Shown here: positions 22,353 to 33,504 of the stretch, piece after piece
Layout: each line of letters opens with the position of its first letter
Numbering within the stretch: position 1 is the first letter of the stretch
Origin: Pyrus communis
Taxonomy: Eukaryota > Streptophyta > Magnoliopsida > Rosales > Rosaceae
Assembly: GCF_963583255.1 (NCBI RefSeq)
Contig: NC_084809.1
Location: 9,526,215 to 9,590,214, forward strand
Direction of reading: 5' to 3'
DNA length: 64,000 nt
The notes under the pieces: model-generated
What the model was told of the DNA's origin: nothing
Seen by the model: only the letters and a program-made list of their open reading frames with translations
Database searches by the model: none
Translations under genes and position numbers: made by a program

Positions 22353-24164
22353 CGGTTAATAATAGAAAGGAATGAGGTCTGACTAGGATTTACGGCTCCT
22401 AATTTTGTGCAATTAAATTAAAGCGTTAATCCTGTTACCGTTCAGTGATATTTATCTATGTAAGTAGAAAGTTTTTACATTTTATTCTCGTCTATTGCAA
22501 GTTTCATATCGAATTACAACTAACTCATTGTTTGATTTAAGTTCACTATCAATGTAATTAACGTTTTACATATCAATTAATTCGTAGCGTATATGATTTC
22601 TTGGACTAAAGTTTTGTACATAAGTAAATAAGAAATCACATCAAGTAATACGTAAACTACTGTTTCATAGGGTATATGATTTATATGGTATAGTATTTTT
22701 CTACATTACATGTAGAATAACTAACTTCGGTTTTAATTTCTTAATTCTTTTTGGTCAAACAATTTAGTCTTTTTTTAATAGGAAAACTAATGAAAATGGC
22801 TTGAAAATTTTGAATTTTAACGATAAGAACAAAATAAAGAGTCAAGTGAATAGTATCATGATTGACTTTTTAGTGTAAAAATATGATTTTTCGTTAAAGT
22901 GAACAGTATCGAGAGCTTTTCGTTAAAGTTCCATTTTTTAATTCGTTTGGGTTTGTTAATCAGCTGTTAAGTACAAGTGATATTATTGTTCTAATCTATG
23001 GTTGGTTGAACAAAAAGATCCTAATCACCATGCACCCACAATATACTAGATATTTTTGTGTAATTTATTTTAATTTTTTTATCACTGGAGAATTAGTATG
23101 GCTCAACCAACAATTCTTATAATAACAGAATATGTTGCCTTACATGGAGGTGTCTTCCGTTGGGATACTATTGATCTAGAGTTTTTATTTAATGTTCTTG
23201 CTAAAGATGTAAACGTTTATATTAGAATTTAATAAAGTTTACCATTTGACAAAAAACAAAAAACAAAAAAAAGATCCTCTCCAGATCCCTTCCACCAATC
23301 CGGGACCTTGAAATTGGATCAAACTGTTTTAGGTTCTTATAACTTTTAAAATGAGTCTCATGTTTTTAGCCGTTGAATCAAATTTCAATTATCATACTTG
23401 AATCATTTTCATATTAAACTGTGACAATATTAATTTATTATTTTTAAATTATTGTATCTTATGTATTATTAGTTTGTATATGGCATGGCAAGAGAGATTA
23501 ATTAATTCTAGAGGATAGGGATAGTTGTGGTGATGATTATGATGCCAATTAAGGTTTCACAACTTGTAGGAGCTGATCATCTAGGCCTTCCCTCTTTAGT
23601 ATCTTACCTTACACATAACCACTCCAATTAGTTAACGGTGGCAAGTGGTGCTCTTGGTTTCAGAACTAGGCTTGTTGCACACTCAAGTTGGGTAGTCTGT
23701 GTTCCATGATCTCGCTTTAAGCGAGGTCTTGCCATAGGCGAGTTTGAGTACATACGTCAGAGTTTTGTATCGTCATTAGCATTCGGGAAACTGTCCCATT
23801 TGTTGTAAATGTTGGCACATTCAGGTGATGTATACAAAGTGAAACATTAGGTTTTTCGATTTGTTTGGAAGAAAAAACAAGGGACAAGAAAAGTATCTGT
23901 ATTTCGAAACAATGGCGTAATGCGAGAAATGAAATTTAAATGTTTGGTCATAAGGACATTACACGGGTCAATAATCAAGCACTTCATCAGTGTCAATTAC
24001 ATTATTATAACAGAAAGATCATGCAGAAACACAGATTAGACTCCATGTCTGAAAGTTTTGGGCACAAAAAACCCCGTTATAATCACATCTATCAAATCGA
24101 CGACAAAAACGAAGAAAACATCTGTGTAACACAAGCGCATGAGCAGTCCAACATCGCTCTCAAC
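22353..24164. other. AT-rich region downstream of the ATP epsilon gene
   Basis: No gene seen. At 22781-22937 is a short repeat with weak inverted ends (GGAAAACTAATGAAAATGGC against GCTTTTCGTTAAAGTTCC). It resembles a common interspersed repeat I remember from apple. The stretch at 23275-23330 has the repeat-like words GATCCTCTCC and GATCCCTTCC. The rest is plain AT-rich sequence. Confidence 0.4.
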
Positions 24165-26891
24165 TCATGCTTCAGGTGTATCCGAACGAATAGCTGTTGG
24201 AAAGAACCAAAAACATACATAAGGATACGGGCTTGGCAGAATAAAAATTCGATTAACAAAGTTCAAAAATAAAATTACGGTGCAATCACATTCATGTTGT
24301 TCAAATCCTACATTCTCAAAGATAACGAAAATTTAAAACAAAATGAATATTAAGAACTCATAGTCATTCTGCAGAGTGCCTTGTATTTCCTTCATCGGTT
24401 AGCAGATCATGAAAAAATCAACACTCAGGAATAAAGACAACATTGGAAATAACAAGTCCAATTATCTATAATTTGAATTCAAAACCAGCCTTAAAATTGC
24501 ATTATCTGGGATATTTTCTTCACTAATTACCAGATCCAAAAACGGCATGTCTTCCAATTAAGAAACAGTTCGGAGGACATTGAGAAAACATAGGACATCA
24601 ACAAATAAAATCTAAATCCAAAATTTCATATTTCAGCCCACCAACAGTTCACAGTGGACATTTGATAACATACAACCAAAGCATAACCAGCACACCAACT
24701 TACAACGAACATGTACAACATCCACAACAGAAATCCTAGAATACATGAAATTACAGCCAGCAAGACAAAGTAACCAGAGAAACAAGTAGTTTCTTGATTG
24801 TTATCAACATCCCTAAAACATAGAAATGAAGTTTAAAAAGCCTTGTTTCAAGAACATTCCAAGAAATATAAATAAGAAGCCACACTGCCCGAAGGTGTTT
24901 CAGATTTTACATGTTGTAAAAGAATTTACATACGCATGCAACTATAGGAAACAATATTCTGTGAAAGAGTTCCTTCCAATCATGAGCTGTAGCTCAATAA
25001 TAACCGTCCCTCTTCTGAGGGAGTTGTCCTGGGTTTAACTACTTATATGCAGGCAGCTGAACACCAAGAGGACTAGAGGAGTTCCTGAAGTACAACTAAC
25101 TTAAAGCAACACAGTTAAGCGGACAATACCAAAGCATTGCAACTTATTTTCCAACATATGCTGAGATCACAAACTAAGGTCACTTTTATTTCCTCTTGGA
25201 CCAAAAGATGAACTGCTCTAAGATGCATATAGATATCACCACTCTACACAAGAATATATCATCTATAAACAAGAAATGAGAAAACAAAATGTGGCAACCA
25301 ATAAGATAAATCTGTTAATTAATTTCATCATGTTCCCTGTTTTTATCCTACTCTTTTGCTTCACAAGTTATACAGGCCTCTTAGAGCATACGATTATCCC
25401 CCAGCGAGTGCAGTCCCCGCGTTCCATTCTCCACACCCCCAAAAGAAAGCAACCAAAAAAAAAAAAAAAAAAAAAAACATCAGAAGCTACTAACAAATGA
25501 TCCCAAATATCTTTAAAATTGCAGAAATGGGAGAATTGCCTCCGCACCCATTTAGGCTAACCATAAGGTGCAAAATTCAGAGACACGTTCTCATTTCACA
25601 AACACAATATGATCACAACATGTTTTCTTTGACATGGGTGGTTCTATGTATAACAGCCCATATTAATCTAAATGTTAACACCTTTGACAATTTCAAAAAA
25701 TCTTAAATTTGATGAAAACTCACAACTTCAAATAATATTAATTCAATCAAATACATTTTAACCATTATTTCTCACACCGAAAGAAAAAATACTTGCCAAA
25801 AAATCCATCATCTGAGCCACTCATTTCACATCAAACTAACTACACAACCCAACATTGTAAATTGAATTCAATCATCCCATCAAGAGATTAAGTCTCATTT
25901 GACAAAAGAAAAACCAAAATTTCACTTCATCTAAAATAATCCCCAAATCCTAAACGGCACACGATAATGCCCCACAAGTTATACAGGCATCTTGCTTGGG
26001 TCTTACTACAACTTAAGTTATCCGGTCCTCTTGCAGCACAGGATAATGCCCCATCAAGTGCAGTCCTAGCATTTCCCGACTAAAATCATATGCATTCTCT
26101 CCGTAACCAAAAGAAAACAATAGGAAGAAAGATCTGCAGCTACTAACAAATGTTCTCAAATGTCTTCAAAATACACAGAGAGAATTGCCTCAGTACCCAG
26201 TTGCGCTAACCACAAGATGCAAAGTTCAAAGACACATTCTCATTTCATAAACACAAACTAAGTGATCGTAATGTGCTTTACTTGACGTCGGTGGTTTTAA
26301 CTATAACAACCCAGATTTATCTAAAAATTAACACCTTTGAAAATTTCAAGAAATCTTAAATTCGACGAAAACTCACTATTCCAAATAATCTTAATTCAAT
26401 CAAATGCATTTTCCCCAGTTTTTGTCACACCCAAAAGAACAAAACTTTACAAAAATTCCAACATCTGAGCCACTCATTTCACATCAAACCAATTACACAA
26501 CCCAACATTGCAAATTGAATTCCATCAGCCCATGACAAAATTAAATCTCATTTGACCAGAAAAACCCTAAATTCTAATCGCACAGATTGAAATCAACGAC
26601 TAACAACGATCAAAAGATGCGATTTTTAACATCCAAATCAACAAAAAATCACGGAAATGGAAACCCAAGATCTGAAATCCGAAAGAGAAATGAATGGACG
26701 AGCTTACTGGGCTTCTCAGGCTTGCCTTCAGCCCACTTGGAGACGGCGAAGTGTACCCTCTCGCGAGAAATGGCTTCGGTCTTGTAAGGCTCCTTGAGGC
26801 AATTCCGAACCAGATTCGCACAGATGTTGGAGTAGGTGATGTAGGTCATACCGGCTGCGCGCCAAAACGGTGCCGCTGCGTTCGACGACAT
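24165..26891 (-). CDS. ATP synthase subunit epsilon, mitochondrial
   Basis: A small subunit of the F1 central stalk of mitochondrial ATP synthase. It is 70 aa, the usual plant length, with exons 26708-26891 and a 29-nt terminal exon at 24165-24193 separated by a 2.5-kb intron. Exon 1 encodes [20 protein letters not shown] and the conserved [16 protein letters not shown] and [16 protein letters not shown]. The donor splits a codon after one base; the last exon completes Thr and adds IRSDTPEA before TGA. It agrees closely with the Arabidopsis protein as I remember it (ending RSDTPEV). The tiny last exon is easy to miss, but the phase, acceptor (CCAACAG) and peptide all fit. The intron holds a large tandem duplication. 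Confidence 0.92.
25361..26556 (-). repeat. Tandem duplication of about 550 bp in the ATP epsilon intron
   Basis: Copy A (about 25361-25908) and copy B (about 25974-26556) match along most of their length by eye. Shared words include CACAAGTTATACAGGC, AGCTACTAACAAATG, AGAGACAC/AAGACACA, TTAACACCTTTGA, AATCTTAAATT, ATCTGAGCCACTCATTTC and CACAACCCAACATTG. Small indels and an A run (25457-25477) distinguish them. Copy B ends only about 150 bp before exon 1. Confidence 0.85.
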
Positions 26892-28402
26892 TGGCTTTCT
26901 CTGGTTTTCGTTCGCTCTCTCGCTCTGTGTCAGTCAACGTGACCTAGACGAAGCACCCCTTTAACTTGCAGTGGTAGCTCCCGCAAGGGCTTTGTCTATA
27001 GGCCCGATCGAGTTTTATTTTTCGTGAGGCCATTAGAGAAGGCCCAATAATCTGTCAAAGGGCCAATGATCTGTCAATTCTAGTAAGGGTGGTCGGGGTC
27101 GGATTTGGTTCGATTTAGTCCTCAAACTACTAGCATAGATGAACCAAACCAATCAGTTTAGTGATCACTTTGGTTCGATTATTTCATTTCATGTAATCAA
27201 TCGAAGTTTATATTATGAAATGGGATTTTCTAGACGGCGATTTACCGCAATAGCGAAAAGTAATTATGTTTATACACTATTGTGCGGATTCAATCTCCAC
27301 TGATCTCTCTTCCCCCTAACAACCAACAATTTAACTCACTAATACTATTGTTTGTCAAAAAGAAAAACAAAAAACACAAGATTTCGCAACATTAATGAAC
27401 AATAGTTGCAAAAATTGTTTAACATGGTTTTTTTTTTTTTTTTTTGGAAGAAGAGTATGATATTTCATTTATTGAAAAAAAATTACAAATACATATTATG
27501 AAAAATTCGGCCCCAAAAAGGGTCCTAAAAACTAGATCTGAAAATGGTATATGAAAGTATCACTAGTCACAAAGCAATAAGTAGACTTCAAGAACTTGTC
27601 GGGAACAACAAGATTACACAAGTTCATAAAATCATTAAACCATGTGTTACACAAAGATCATGTGAAAACAAAATCCACAAATCATATTGGGACAAATAGT
27701 ACGATGCCAATGAGTCTAATCACATCACCTAATCATTGTCATGATCCTAGAACACCAAGTGAAGTAGATCTAGCAAATCAAATTACTCCACCCTTCACAC
27801 GTAGCTCCAAATTTTGGAGCTGTAGCACACCAAAGAGAAATCAAACTAGAAAAATCTCCTAAAGAGAGAAATCAAAATCGAACTCCAAGAACCTTTCTGA
27901 AAATTATTAAACTTAAACAAAATAAAAGGATAAAACCATGTCACCGCTCCACATCCTCCAGACATTCGAGAGCCATAACACTACACCCGCTAAACCCATA
28001 ACATCGTACTGGCTAAACCTAATCCCAACACAATCCAACATGTTCCCTGGCTTTCAACTTCAACCCCATATCAAAAGTGATAACTCGATCTAAAATTTTG
28101 TGTTTACTGTGTGCTTGGGCCAAAATATGACAACTATCATGACGACAATTCTACACCAAAATAAATCAAGGGTTCTTTAGATATAGACCCTTACAACTCT
28201 TATTTCCTAGATAAAACCCCGTCTAATTCTAAACATCTAAATAAAACCCAAATTTGAAAAAGACTGTCAAGTAAAAAAGTAATTGACCTTTTATTACCAA
28301 ATATTTACAGCTTGTGCCACAATATTCAAATCAAATCAATAAATGTCATTACTCACCTTAATTATGATGAACAAATCATTATTGCAAGTACTACTATACG
28401 TT

Positions 28403-28440
<38 letters not shown>
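26892..28440. other. Region upstream of ATP epsilon, with a retroposon-like tail
   Basis: The first few hundred bases should hold the ATP epsilon promoter. At 27428-27447 a T run is followed by GGAAGAAGAGTATGATATTT and then CATTTATTGAA. Read on the minus strand this is an AATAAATGAAATATCAT 3' end with a poly-A tail, suggesting a 5'-truncated LINE-like or processed insertion of unknown length. No protein domain was recognised. An AT microsatellite lies at about 28408-28438. Confidence 0.4.
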
Positions 28441-28778
28441 TAGTGCTAACATATATGTTAAAGTAATTAATTTACTTTTATGTAAATTTATGATTAGCAA
28501 ATAATATATATATTTTGTAAGTAAATTAATAATGAATCAAATAACATTACATTGCTTTATTTTGTAAGTAAATTAATTTTGAATCAAATAGCATTCTTTT
28601 GTTATGTAGATATTTTATTTTATATGTATCAATATCATATATATATTTGGCACATTTTATTATTATATGTACAAATAATAGGTAAATTAGTATTAAACAA
28701 AATAATATTGTTTTATTATGTAGGTAAATTAGTTTGCATGTATTTTGCATATATGGGTTTGTTATTATGTAGGTAAAT

Positions 28779-29417
28779 TGTGAGATCCCACATCGCCCAG
28801 GGGAGTGATCCTTATATGTATATTCCCATCCCTACCTAGCACGAGGCCTTTTGGGAGCTCACTGGTTTCGGATTCCGTAGGAACTCCGAAGTTAAGCGAG
28901 AAGGGGGCTAGGGCAATCCCATGATGGGTGACCCACTGGGAAGTTGCTCGTGAGTTCCCAAAAAACAAAACCGTGAGGGAATGGTAAGCCCAAAGCGGAC
29001 AATATCGTGCTACGGTGGTGGAGCGAGCCCGGGAAGTGATCGGCCCCGGGCCGGGATGTGACAATTTGGTATCAGAGCCAATCCCTGGCCGGAAATGTGC
29101 CGACGAGGACGTCGGGCCCCTAAAGAGGGTGGATTGTGAGATCCCACATCGCCCAGGGGAGTGATCCTTATATGTATATTCTCATCCCTACCTAGCACGA
29201 TGCCTTTTGGGAGCTCACTGGCTTCGGGTTCCGTAGGAACTCCGAAGTTAAGCGAGAAGGGGGCTAGAGCAATCCCATGATGGGTGACCCACTGGGAAGT
29301 TGCTCGTGAGTTCCCAAAAAACAAAACCGTGAGGGAATGAAGCCCAAAGCGGACAATATCGTGCTACGGTGGTGGAGCGAGCCCGGGAAGTGATCTGCCC
29401 CGGGCCGGGATGTGACA
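28779..29417 (+). mobile_element. Complete Cassandra TRIM retrotransposon, element 1
   Basis: A 639-bp non-coding retroelement flanked by the perfect 5-bp duplication TAAAT (28774-28778 and 29418-29422). LTRs lie at 28779-29063 and 29135-29417 and start TGTGAGATCCC, ending GGGATGTGACA. The primer-binding site TGGTATCAGAGCC (29067-29079), complementary to initiator tRNA-Met, lies 3 bp after the 5' LTR. A purine-rich stretch (AAAGAGGGTGGA) precedes the 3' LTR. Each LTR has a 5S-rRNA-like segment. By eye the two LTRs differ at about 7 bases and one small indel, so the insertion is fairly young. The element has no coding capacity and must use proteins of other elements. Confidence 0.95.
28865..28955 (+). 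other. 5S-rRNA-like segment in Cassandra LTR
   Basis: It contains AACTCCGAAGTTAAGCG and GATGGGTGACCCACTGGGAAG, close to plant 5S rRNA, including the polymerase III box A region (about 28891-28898) and box C (about 28923-28933). Cassandra LTRs are known to carry 5S-derived promoters. Equivalent segments occur in the other five LTRs in this window. It is not a 5S rRNA gene, because the 5S ends are missing. Confidence 0.9.
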
Positions 29418-29577
29418 TAAATTATTTTTCATGTATTTTACATATATTGGGTATATTATTATTATTATTTTTAAGCAATCTAACATTTTAAAATTTTAAT
29501 AGTAGGTGCACTATTTGAATCAAATGTTTCTTTTTTAGGTAAATTATTTTGCATGAATTTTACATATATCAGGCATT

Positions 29578-29626
<49 letters not shown>

Positions 29627-29808
29627 TAATTTACCTACATTAATATGTAAAATATAATTTTATTGACTTAATTAAGCATGTACAATAACATATATTAGAC
29701 ATGTTTTATGTTATTATATATTAGGCAATGAATTTATAACATTAATGTTTTTTTTTTTTTTTTTTTTTTTTGTAAAATCATTAATTCTCCCTTACCATCC
29801 ATCCACAT

Positions 29809-30105
29809 TGTACATCCCGGTCCAAGTCCCCACCACATTCATTTGCCCGCTCCACCATTGTAGCATGATATTGTCCGCTTTGGGCTCCGACCACGCCCTT
29901 ACGGTTTTGTTTCTGGGAACTCACACGATAACTTCCCAGTGGGTCACCTATCATGGGAGTGCTCTCGTGCGCTACTCGCTTAACTTCGGAGTTCTTGTGG
30001 AATCCGAAGCCAGTGAGCTTCCAAAAGGCCTCGTGCTAGGTAGAGATGGGAATATACATATAAGGCATAGAGGATCCACTTCCTTGGGCGATGTGGGATG
30101 TTACA
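29809..30105 (-). mobile_element. Cassandra solo LTR, reverse orientation
   Basis: A single LTR of 297 bp from TGTACATCCCGG to GGGATGTTACA, flanked by the perfect duplication CACAT (29804-29808 and 30106-30110). The reverse-complement 5S-like segment is visible (CGCTTAACTTCGGAGTTC). There is no PBS or second LTR, so it arose by recombination between LTRs. Confidence 0.92.
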
Positions 30106-31240
30106 CACATGGCATTAATTATGTACATCAAACATTCAAATATGGTTTATCAAAAAAAAAAAAAATTCAAATAAGGATATTTTAGGCATCCAAATTTTTT
30201 TATATGTGTGAAGTCAAGCATAATTAATGAATTTGTTGATGTGGAATCTAGTCAATAAGTTTTATTCAAGTAAAAAACTTATGTCAGATTTTATATGGAG
30301 AAAATTAAATTTTAAGGACTAAAATCATATTTTTGGATAAAGAAAACAGAAAATAAGAGAAGGAAGAGACCCATAATGATTATCAAGAAGATTGCCTCCA
30401 ACCTTAAAACCAAAGGCAGGAGCCGACAACAAAAATTGCTCTACAATAAAGATGGAGAAATCGTGAGAGAGATATGTCGATAAATTGATGATTACGTTTT
30501 TTTTTTTTGGGTATTAAATGATTGATGTCAATGTAAGAGTTGACCATTGATAGATTTTCATTCACGTACCAAAACAAATAAAATAATTTAGGTGGTATGG
30601 TTCAGTTTTACAATCCATTAGTGATAGACCAGGGTCTCTTGAGTTAAATCTCACATCTAGAGGTTTATTGAGATCTACGTAGGGACAATATCAGTGTATG
30701 TCATTCTTTTATTTAACATTATTGTCTAATGATATTTCCATCTGCTTCGTAAGAGGTTCACAAGCAATACTAATTTAATATAAAAATATTTGGTGAGCCG
30801 AGCTTGATACCTAGTTATGGTTGTTCCATGTATTAAGTAAGAGGTCTAATAAGGAAAATCACACCTTAAGAGGTTTCGAATAAATTTTTTACACTGCCAA
30901 TAATTAGTTAATTATAGATGAATTCTTTAAGATTATCTTCTAATTCTTTCCTTTTCGTTTTACTTATTGCCTACATTTGGTGACCGAAGTGACCTTGCGA
31001 AGATCACACCTTGACACTTTATATTGTTCCAAAGTCAATATGATTTTACGCATTAGCAAAAATAACGGCGTAAAGATCAAATTCATAGCTGTAACAAAAA
31101 AGAAAAAGGCTGTGATCATAATTTCTTTTGCAAAGTTTTATTAGTTGAGGATTTGGGTACAACTCAATTAAAAGATAAATGGGAATGAAACTAGGGTTTG
31201 CCCCATCTCTCTGTTTATTCATGGTAGCCATAGGGCAGGT

Positions 31241-31873
31241 TTACATGTTTGTAGAGGGATGCGGGGGAAGTTTACACTCATTATTTGGATCACAGTAACA
31301 CATGTTTTTTCCATCTCTGTTCAGGTGGCAAAATCCACAATATATTGCGCCACTCATATGTTTCTTGCAGTAAGTGTCGCAAGGTGAGAATCTTTCACAT
31401 GGCCCGATTTCATATGGGAGGATTTTTGCTAAGACGTAGCCTGCAAGTTCAATACCAATCATTTATGTTATGACCAACGTTATCTGCACTACATGTACTG
31501 TTTATGGGTTCATTTGGATTTGTTTTTTAAATAACTGAAAACGCTTTTAGAGAAAATGTTTTTTGGTTCCAAAAGCATTTAAAGTTCTTTCTGCAAGAAT
31601 CACTAGTAATGTGCTTCTTCCAGGAAGCACTTTAAGTGCATTTCTAAAATTTACTTGCATTTTTACTAAGGATTGGTTCTAAAAACAATTTCACCAAAAA
31701 TGCTTTCAGTTATTTAAAAAGTACATTCAAACGAGCTCTATATTGATCAGAGTATATCATTGATAAAAAGTAGTGTTGATCGCAAAAGAATTCCTTTACT
31801 TACCTGAGCTCAAAAGAAAGAAGGTAATGCAAAATAGCACCGAAAAACGTCCCACAAAGCTGACGGAAGCCAT
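31241..31873 (-). CDS. Secreted cysteine-rich defensin-like peptide
   Basis: A two-exon small-peptide gene of 89 aa. Exon 1 (31804-31873) encodes a hydrophobic signal peptide (MASVSFVGRFSVLFCITFFL, then LSS). Exon 2 (31241-31440) encodes the mature peptide and stops at TAA. The mature part has eight cysteines spaced C-x5-C-x3-C-x9-C-x2-C-x9-C-x1-C-x5-C. The C-x3-C followed by C-x1-C spacing is of the cysteine-stabilised alpha-beta type, but the usual first plant-defensin cysteine spacing is absent, so I call it defensin-like only. The intron splits a Gly codon after one base, as is usual in DEFL genes. A TATAAATA box lies about 95 bp upstream. Of the 363-bp intron, 233 bp are a MITE. Expression and role (defence or reproduction) are unknown. 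Confidence 0.8.
31506..31738. mobile_element. MITE copy 1, inside the intron of the defensin-like gene
   Basis: The ends GGGTTCATTTGGATTTG and the reverse complement of CATTCAAACGAGCTC are inverted repeats that continue into TTATTTAAAAA/TTTTTAAATAA and ACTGAAA/TTTCAGT. A sister copy at 33272-33504 shares the whole body (AAGCACTT, TTTACTAAGGATTGGTT, CTTTCAGTTATTT). No ORF. The superfamily is not certain; TAT lies on both sides. Confidence 0.75.
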
Positions 31874-31964
31874 ATTATCGAACAGATTCGTTAATATTGT
31901 TTGTTTTCTTGGTCTTTTTGCTATGTTAGTAGAATGTGATGGATGACTGAATCAGAGAGCTTTG

Positions 31965-31972
31965 TATTTATA
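31965..31972 (-). promoter_or_regulatory. TATA box of the defensin-like gene
   Basis: On the minus strand it reads TATAAATA, about 95 bp before the ATG at 31873. That places a start site roughly 60 bp before the codon. Confidence 0.6.
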
Positions 31973-32264
31973 GCACATTAGATTTTCATGTTGCAAGACT
32001 ACTTTTGGAAATGAAAATCTTGTTCTAATTTATGAAGGTAATAAATTAAAATTTGCATCTCCACTAAATCTTTGCATTAAATTTAGGATTATATAAAATC
32101 CTCTGTATACGTAATATATGGAGATTAATAAAAATTCCTCCTTATTAGTGTTGATTAGTTAATGGGATTTTAGATTTTAGATACATTTATTATTTATAAA
32201 ATTACCATCCGAAGTTCTCTACCCATCCATAATGTATCTTTTTTTGTGCCCTAATCATAGTAAG

Positions 32265-32557
32265 TGTAACATCCCACATCGTTCAGGGAGTGGATCATGT
32301 AAGCCTTATATGTAAATTCACATCTCTACTTAGCACGAGGCCTTTTGGGAGCTCACTGGCTTCGGGTTTCATCGAAACTCTGAAGTTAAGCAAGTTCCCA
32401 CGAGAGCAATCCCATGATGGGTGATCCACTGGGAAGTTCTCGTGTGAGTTCCCAGAAACAAAACCGTGAGGGCGTGGTCGGGGCCCAAAGTGGACAATAT
32501 CGTGTTACGGTGGAGTCGAGCCTGAGATGTGATGGGGGCCCGGGCGGGGATGTGATA
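32265..32557 (+). mobile_element. Cassandra solo LTR, forward orientation
   Basis: A single LTR from TGTAACATCCC to GGGATGTGATA with the 5S-like segment (AACTCTGAAGTTAAGC; GATGGGTGATCCACTGGGAAG). There is no PBS or second LTR. The flanking pentamers (GTAAG; ATAAT) do not match, so the target duplication is lost or an end is shifted. It lies about 390 bp upstream of the defensin-like start codon. Confidence 0.85.
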
Positions 32558-32755
32558 ATAATAGATAAAAGAGTGATTTTGTATAAAATCAATACAAAGT
32601 TAAATATTAACAATATTTATGTTGATTATAAATATATCAATCATGTATTGTAATACTTAAATGCATCTAAAATAAACAAAAATTACAAAATCTGCCATTA
32701 CAACTGACACCCACTTCAACTTATAGTTTTATATTTTGATTAATTTTTCTATCAA

Positions 32756-32811
32756 CAATATTGTGTACACAAACATGTTTTTCAACCAGCAATATTGTGT
32801 ACACAAACATG
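32756..32811 (+). repeat. Two exact 22-bp repeats with a 12-bp palindrome
   Basis: A 22-bp unit ending in AAACATG and containing the perfect palindrome TTGTGTACACAA occurs at 32756-32777 and again at 32790-32811. No gene is nearby on that side except the defensin-like gene 0.9 kb away. Confidence 0.7.
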
Positions 32812-33271
32812 GGTTATCCATCCAAATTGGGATTTGATTTTATCTTTCTTCTTCTAGGTTGTGCTCTTATTTACTCCATTTTTGCGAATATTCACTCTTA
32901 CGAGACAATTTTTCCCAGGGGAAGAAATGACAATTTCAAGAACGTCGTTAATCAGCATTGATACATCCGCTCTTGTCTCATAAGTGAAGTATGTTAATCT
33001 GTTGCATGCCTCAAGCATAACAAATATATAGGTTCCAAACTTTGAAATCCCCAAATGTGGAGATTATAGAGTTCAAGCACCATTTAAATGACTATCCATA
33101 GTAATTTATAATTCAATTCTCTAAGTAATTCATCTTTATTTGTTTGTCATGACAATAGACTTCTCGAAGAGGCACTTGTACCCAAGCATTGAGAATACTT
33201 ATAAATAAGCAGGCGCTTGAAAATGAGAATTGTTGGATCACAAACTGATGATACTTAATTATTATGATCAT

Positions 33272-33504
33272 GGGCTCGTTTGGAAGTGTTTTTAAAATTA
33301 CTGAAATCGCTTGTAGAGAAAATGATTTTGGATTCTAAAAGCACTTGAAGTGCTTTCTAGAATAAACATCAGTTATGCGCTTCTTTTAAGAAGCATTTCA
33401 AGTGTTTTTCTGGGATTCACTTGCATTTTTACTAGGGATTGGTTACAAAAATATTTTCACTAAAAATGCTTTCAGTTATTTTAAAAGCATTTCCAAACAA
33501 GCCC
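33272..33504. mobile_element. MITE copy 2, same family as 31506-31738
   Basis: The ends GGGCTCGTTTGGAAGTG and the reverse complement of CATTTCCAAACAAGCCC form clean terminal inverted repeats. The internal order of AAGCACTTGAAGTGCTTT, TTTACTAGGGATTGGTT and CTTTCAGTTATTTTA parallels copy 1. Confidence 0.8.

Larger units (their letters stand above)
28500..29740. repeat. Degenerate AT-rich array (about 48-bp period) interrupted by Cassandra
   Basis: Units built around GTAGGTAAATTA, then GAATCAAATA or GCATGTATTTT, and TTTTATTATG recur at about 28518, 28563, 28675, 28722 and 28770, and again after the Cassandra element (about 29420 and 29538). A unit in the other orientation (TTTACCTACATTAATATG) lies near 29630. 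A GT microsatellite sits at about 29596-29622. Confidence 0.55.

Noticed and set aside
28865..28955. A genuine 5S rRNA gene
   Set aside because: Only the internal promoter part of 5S is present, the 5S termini are missing, and the segment lies inside each LTR of a TRIM element.
28765..29324. Open frames of about 100 aa on the minus strand over the Cassandra LTRs
   Set aside because: They are shadows of the non-coding LTR and its 5S-like segment. The same frames recur in each LTR only because the LTRs are homologous.
29745..30185. 146-aa open frame on the plus strand
   Set aside because: It begins in a T run, crosses the reverse Cassandra solo LTR and ends in an A run; it has no protein-like features.
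30595..30720. Possible third SINE type
   Set aside because: There is a tRNA-like feel to TTGAGTTAAATCTCACA, but no convincing A or B box, no tail and no target duplication.
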